From contig JAEZRB010000197.1 of NCBI GenBank assembly GCA_023412975.1, positions 1-7,238 of the forward strand: a DNA stretch of 7,238 bases, in the 5' to 3' direction. Within the stretch, counting starts at the first letter, position 1; every line of letters begins with the position of its first letter. Below, piece after piece: positions 5,543 through 7,238 of the stretch. The notes under the pieces were generated by a model that made no database searches, had not been told where the DNA came from, and saw only the letters and a program-made list of their open reading frames with translations. The position numbers were made by a program, and so were the translations under genes. This DNA is from Bacteroidota bacterium. GTDB taxonomy: Bacteria; Bacteroidota; Bacteroidia; Chitinophagales; Chitinophagaceae.

Positions 5543-5635
5543 ATGAAATGCAAGGAGAAAATGTTAAACAAAAAAAGCATTTCACTGTTCATAAGTCATG
5601 TAAGTCAGTTCAATTTAACACTAACTTCGTGCTGA
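5543..5635 (+). CDS. Possible small leader ORF (30 codons) upstream of the catalase gene
   Basis: ATG 5543 is preceded by AGGAG (5535-5539) and the in-frame ATG 5561 by AAGGAG (5552-5557), both at short spacings, with TGA at 5633-5635. The product would be 30 or 24 residues, the latter being MLNKKSISLFISHVSQFNLT plus four more residues. It has a Lys-rich start and a mildly hydrophobic middle; no homology is recognised. Good Shine-Dalgarno sites are uncommon in this window, and the catalase itself has none. It could be a leader peptide, a small protein or coincidence. Confidence 0.25.
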   Translation: MKCKEKMLNKKSISLFISHVSQFNLTLTSC

Positions 5636-5646
5636 ATTTTCAATAA

Positions 5647-5687
5647 TAGTTTTTTATAAATCACACAAATAATACACTTTTAAAAGT
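5647..5687 (+). promoter_or_regulatory. AT-rich control region just upstream of the catalase start: weak -7 candidate and 12-bp palindrome
   Basis: TAGTTTTT (5647-5654) has one mismatch to the TAnnTTTG -7 consensus, but I see no proper -33 TTG at 19-21 bases. ACTTTTAAAAGT (5676-5687) is a perfect 12-bp palindrome ending 9 bases before ATG 5697. If 5647 is the promoter, the palindrome would be in the leader and could act as an operator or as a hairpin near the ribosome binding region. Confidence 0.3.
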
Positions 5688-5696
5688 ATCGAGACC

Positions 5697-7211
5697 ATGG
5701 AAGAAAAATATTCAAAATTGACACGGCAGACCGGAGCTCCGGTACCTGACAATCAAAATGTACAAACCGCCGGTCCGCGCGGCCCAATGCTGATGCAGGA
5801 TGTTTGGTTTCTTGAAAAAATGGCCAACTTCGACAGGGAAGTAATTCCTGAAAGAAGGATGCATGCGAAAGGTTCTGGTGCTTTTGGCGTATTTACGGTT
5901 ACGCACGACATCACTCAATACACCAAAGCAAGTATCTTCAACGCCATCGGTAAGAAGACCGATATGTTTGTCAGGTTTTCTACCGTTGCCGGCGAGAGAG
6001 GCGCAGCAGACGCGGAGAGAGATATTCGTGGGTTTGCCATGAAATATTATACCGATGAAGGTATCTGGGACCTGGTGGGTAATAATACACCAGTGTTTTT
6101 CTTTCGTGACCCGTTGAAGTTTCCTGATCTCAACCATGCCGTAAAGCGTGATCCCAAAACAAACCTGAGAGATGCCAACAACAACTGGGATTTCTGGACA
6201 CTGCTACCTGAAGCGCTCCACCAGGTGACGATCGTGATGAGCGACCGCGGTATTCCCAGGGGTTATCGCCATATGCATGGTTTTGGAAGCCACACCTACA
6301 GTTTTATCAACAAGGACAATGTACGTCACTGGGTAAAATTCCATTTCGTCACGCAACAGGGCATCGAAAACCTGACCGACGAAGAAGCAGCGGCACTCAT
6401 CGGTAAAGACAGGGAATCATCCCAGAGAGATCTGTTCGATGCGATCGAACGTAAAGATTTTCCAAAATGGAAAATGTTTATCCAAATCATGACGGAAGAG
6501 CAGGCTAAAACCTACCGTTTCCATCCCTTTGATCTTACCAAGGTATGGTCGAAAAAAGATTTTCCGCTGATACCTGTGGGTGAGTTTGAATTGAACCGTA
6601 ACCCGGATAACTATTTCCAGGATGTAGAGCAGGCTGCTTTTAACCCGACTAATATTGTACCGGGTATTGGCTTTTCTCCCGACAAAATGTTGCAGGGCAG
6701 ATTATTTTCTTACGGTGATGCTCAACGTTACAGGCTGGGTGTAAACCATTTCCAGATCCCTGTAAACAAACCAACCTGTCCCTATCACGCGTTTCACCGC
6801 GATGGTGCGATGCGTGTGGATGGTAACTACGGCGACGCGAAGCATTATAACCCGAACAGCTATGGGGTATGGCAGGAGCAGCCTTCGGCCAAAGAACCAC
6901 CACTGGAATTGCAGGGCACTGCGTACGCGCATAATTTCAGGGATGATGATGAAGACTATTTCACACAACCCGGTGACCTGTTCCGTATCATCAAGTCTCG
7001 CGGGAAAGCGGAACTCTTGTTTAAAAATACCGCAGCACAGGTTGGCGGCGCTGATAAGTTCATCCAGGTACGCCATATCCGGAATTGCTTTAAAGCAGAT
7101 CCCGAATATGGTGAAGGTGTAGCAAAAGCTTTAGGCCTGACCATGGACGAGGTCAACAGTTTTGATATGACACCTTATGACAGGTGGGCACCACGTCCTA
7201 CTAACGGATAG
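5697..7211 (+). CDS. katA: Monofunctional heme catalase (small-subunit, clade 3 type)
   Basis: This complete 504-residue catalase, the size of small-subunit enzymes, converts hydrogen peroxide to water and oxygen in the cytoplasm. Key residues are present: distal His56 in RRMHAKGSGAFG, Ser95 in RFSTVAGE, distal Asn129 in DLVGNNTPVFFFRD, and the proximal heme-ligand Tyr339 in RLFSYGDAQRYRLG. The His56/Asn129/Tyr339 positions agree with my memory of Helicobacter pylori KatA. FHRDGAM and GNYGDAKHY follow, then a short helical tail ending PYDRWAPRPTNG. There is no flavodoxin-like C-terminal domain, which excludes the large-subunit KatE type. ATG 5697 is the natural start: the N-terminal LTRQTGAPVPDNQN is standard, and no Shine-Dalgarno is visible in GTATCGAGACC. 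It appears to be transcribed separately after a 471-base gap. The symbol is given by family type, not demonstrated orthology. Confidence 0.96.
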   Translation: MEEKYSKLTRQTGAPVPDNQNVQTAGPRGPMLMQDVWFLEKMANFDREVIPERRMHAKGSGAFGVFTVTHDITQYTKASIFNAIGKKTDMFVRFSTVAGERGAADAERDIRGFAMKYYTDEGIWDLVGNNTPVFFFRDPLKFPDLNHAVKRDPKTNLRDANNNWDFWTLLPEALHQVTIVMSDRGIPRGYRHMHGFGSHTYSFINKDNVRHWVKFHFVTQQGIENLTDEEAAALIGKDRESSQRDLFDAIERKDFPKWKMFIQIMTEEQAKTYRFHPFDLTKVWSKKDFPLIPVGEFELNRNPDNYFQDVEQAAFNPTNIVPGIGFSPDKMLQGRLFSYGDAQRYRLGVNHFQIPVNKPTCPYHAFHRDGAMRVDGNYGDAKHYNPNSYGVWQEQPSAKEPPLELQGTAYAHNFRDDDEDYFTQPGDLFRIIKSRGKAELLFKNTAAQVGGADKFIQVRHIRNCFKADPEYGEGVAKALGLTMDEVNSFDMTPYDRWAPRPTNG

Positions 7212-7238
7212 GAGATACTTGAAAGACCGATATAAGCC

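Larger units (their letters stand above)
5226..5696. other. 471-bp intergenic region before the catalase gene
   Basis: No established gene lies here. Reading left to right it holds a 7-bp inverted repeat overlapping a possible minus-strand coding remnant (5243-5293), a fourth octamer-triad repeat core with an adjacent AAGAATATTCTT palindrome (5381-5415), a small hairpin GCGAT-TAAC-ATCGC (5442-5455) nested within GCAAG/CTTGC arms (5435-5439, 5470-5474), a 30-codon ORF with good ribosome binding sites (5543-5635), and an AT-rich stretch with a 12-bp palindrome just ahead of the catalase start. Confidence 0.6.

Noticed and set aside
6802..7122. Second plus-strand frame of 106 codons inside the catalase gene
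   Set aside because: The catalase frame is complete with all active-site residues; the other frame shows no known domain.

Overview
The window looks like chromosomal DNA from a Bacteroidota bacterium, most likely of the Chitinophagaceae type. The reasons are the protein families, mostly weak or absent Shine-Dalgarno sequences, a TTG-N21-TAnnTTTG promoter typical of the phylum, and a short C-terminal DUF-like protein that I remember only from Bacteroidota. The taxonomic call is inference. All convincing genes are on the + strand.

Layout. Positions 1-845 hold the 3' part of a cation:proton antiporter with two RCK_C (TrkA-C) domains. It runs in frame into a roughly 100-residue domain that is normally a separate small protein, and an A8 run sits at the junction. 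Positions 846-971 are a compact regulatory region with repeated ATTGACC half-sites, a good Bacteroidota-type promoter and a 14-bp GC palindrome inside the promoter spacer. It precedes an RclC/YkgB (DUF417) membrane protein gene (972-1553). A 438-bp gap (1554-1991) holds three copies of an interspersed repeat whose core is three tandem C-rich octamers followed by GCA. Then comes a tight three-gene run: a luciferase-like flavin-dependent oxidoreductase (1992-3041), a phospholipase/carboxylesterase-type hydrolase resembling MhqD (3076-3711), and a Do/HtrA serine protease with an apparent lipoprotein signal (3738-5225). A second gap (5226-5696) holds a possible minus-strand beta-barrel tail remnant, a fourth copy of the repeat core, a possible short leader ORF with good ribosome binding sites, and a 12-bp palindrome. 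The window ends with a complete clade-3-type monofunctional catalase (5697-7211).

How the genes fit together. An RclC-like protein (family linked to reactive chlorine resistance), a flavin oxidoreductase plus MhqD-like hydrolase (families linked to quinone and electrophile detoxification), an envelope protease and a catalase make a plausible stress-defence neighbourhood. This grouping is inferred from family roles and adjacency. No individual gene is of a new type. The parts most likely to be undescribed are the antiporter fusion with its A8 junction, the octamer-triad repeat, and the operator architecture before the RclC-like gene.
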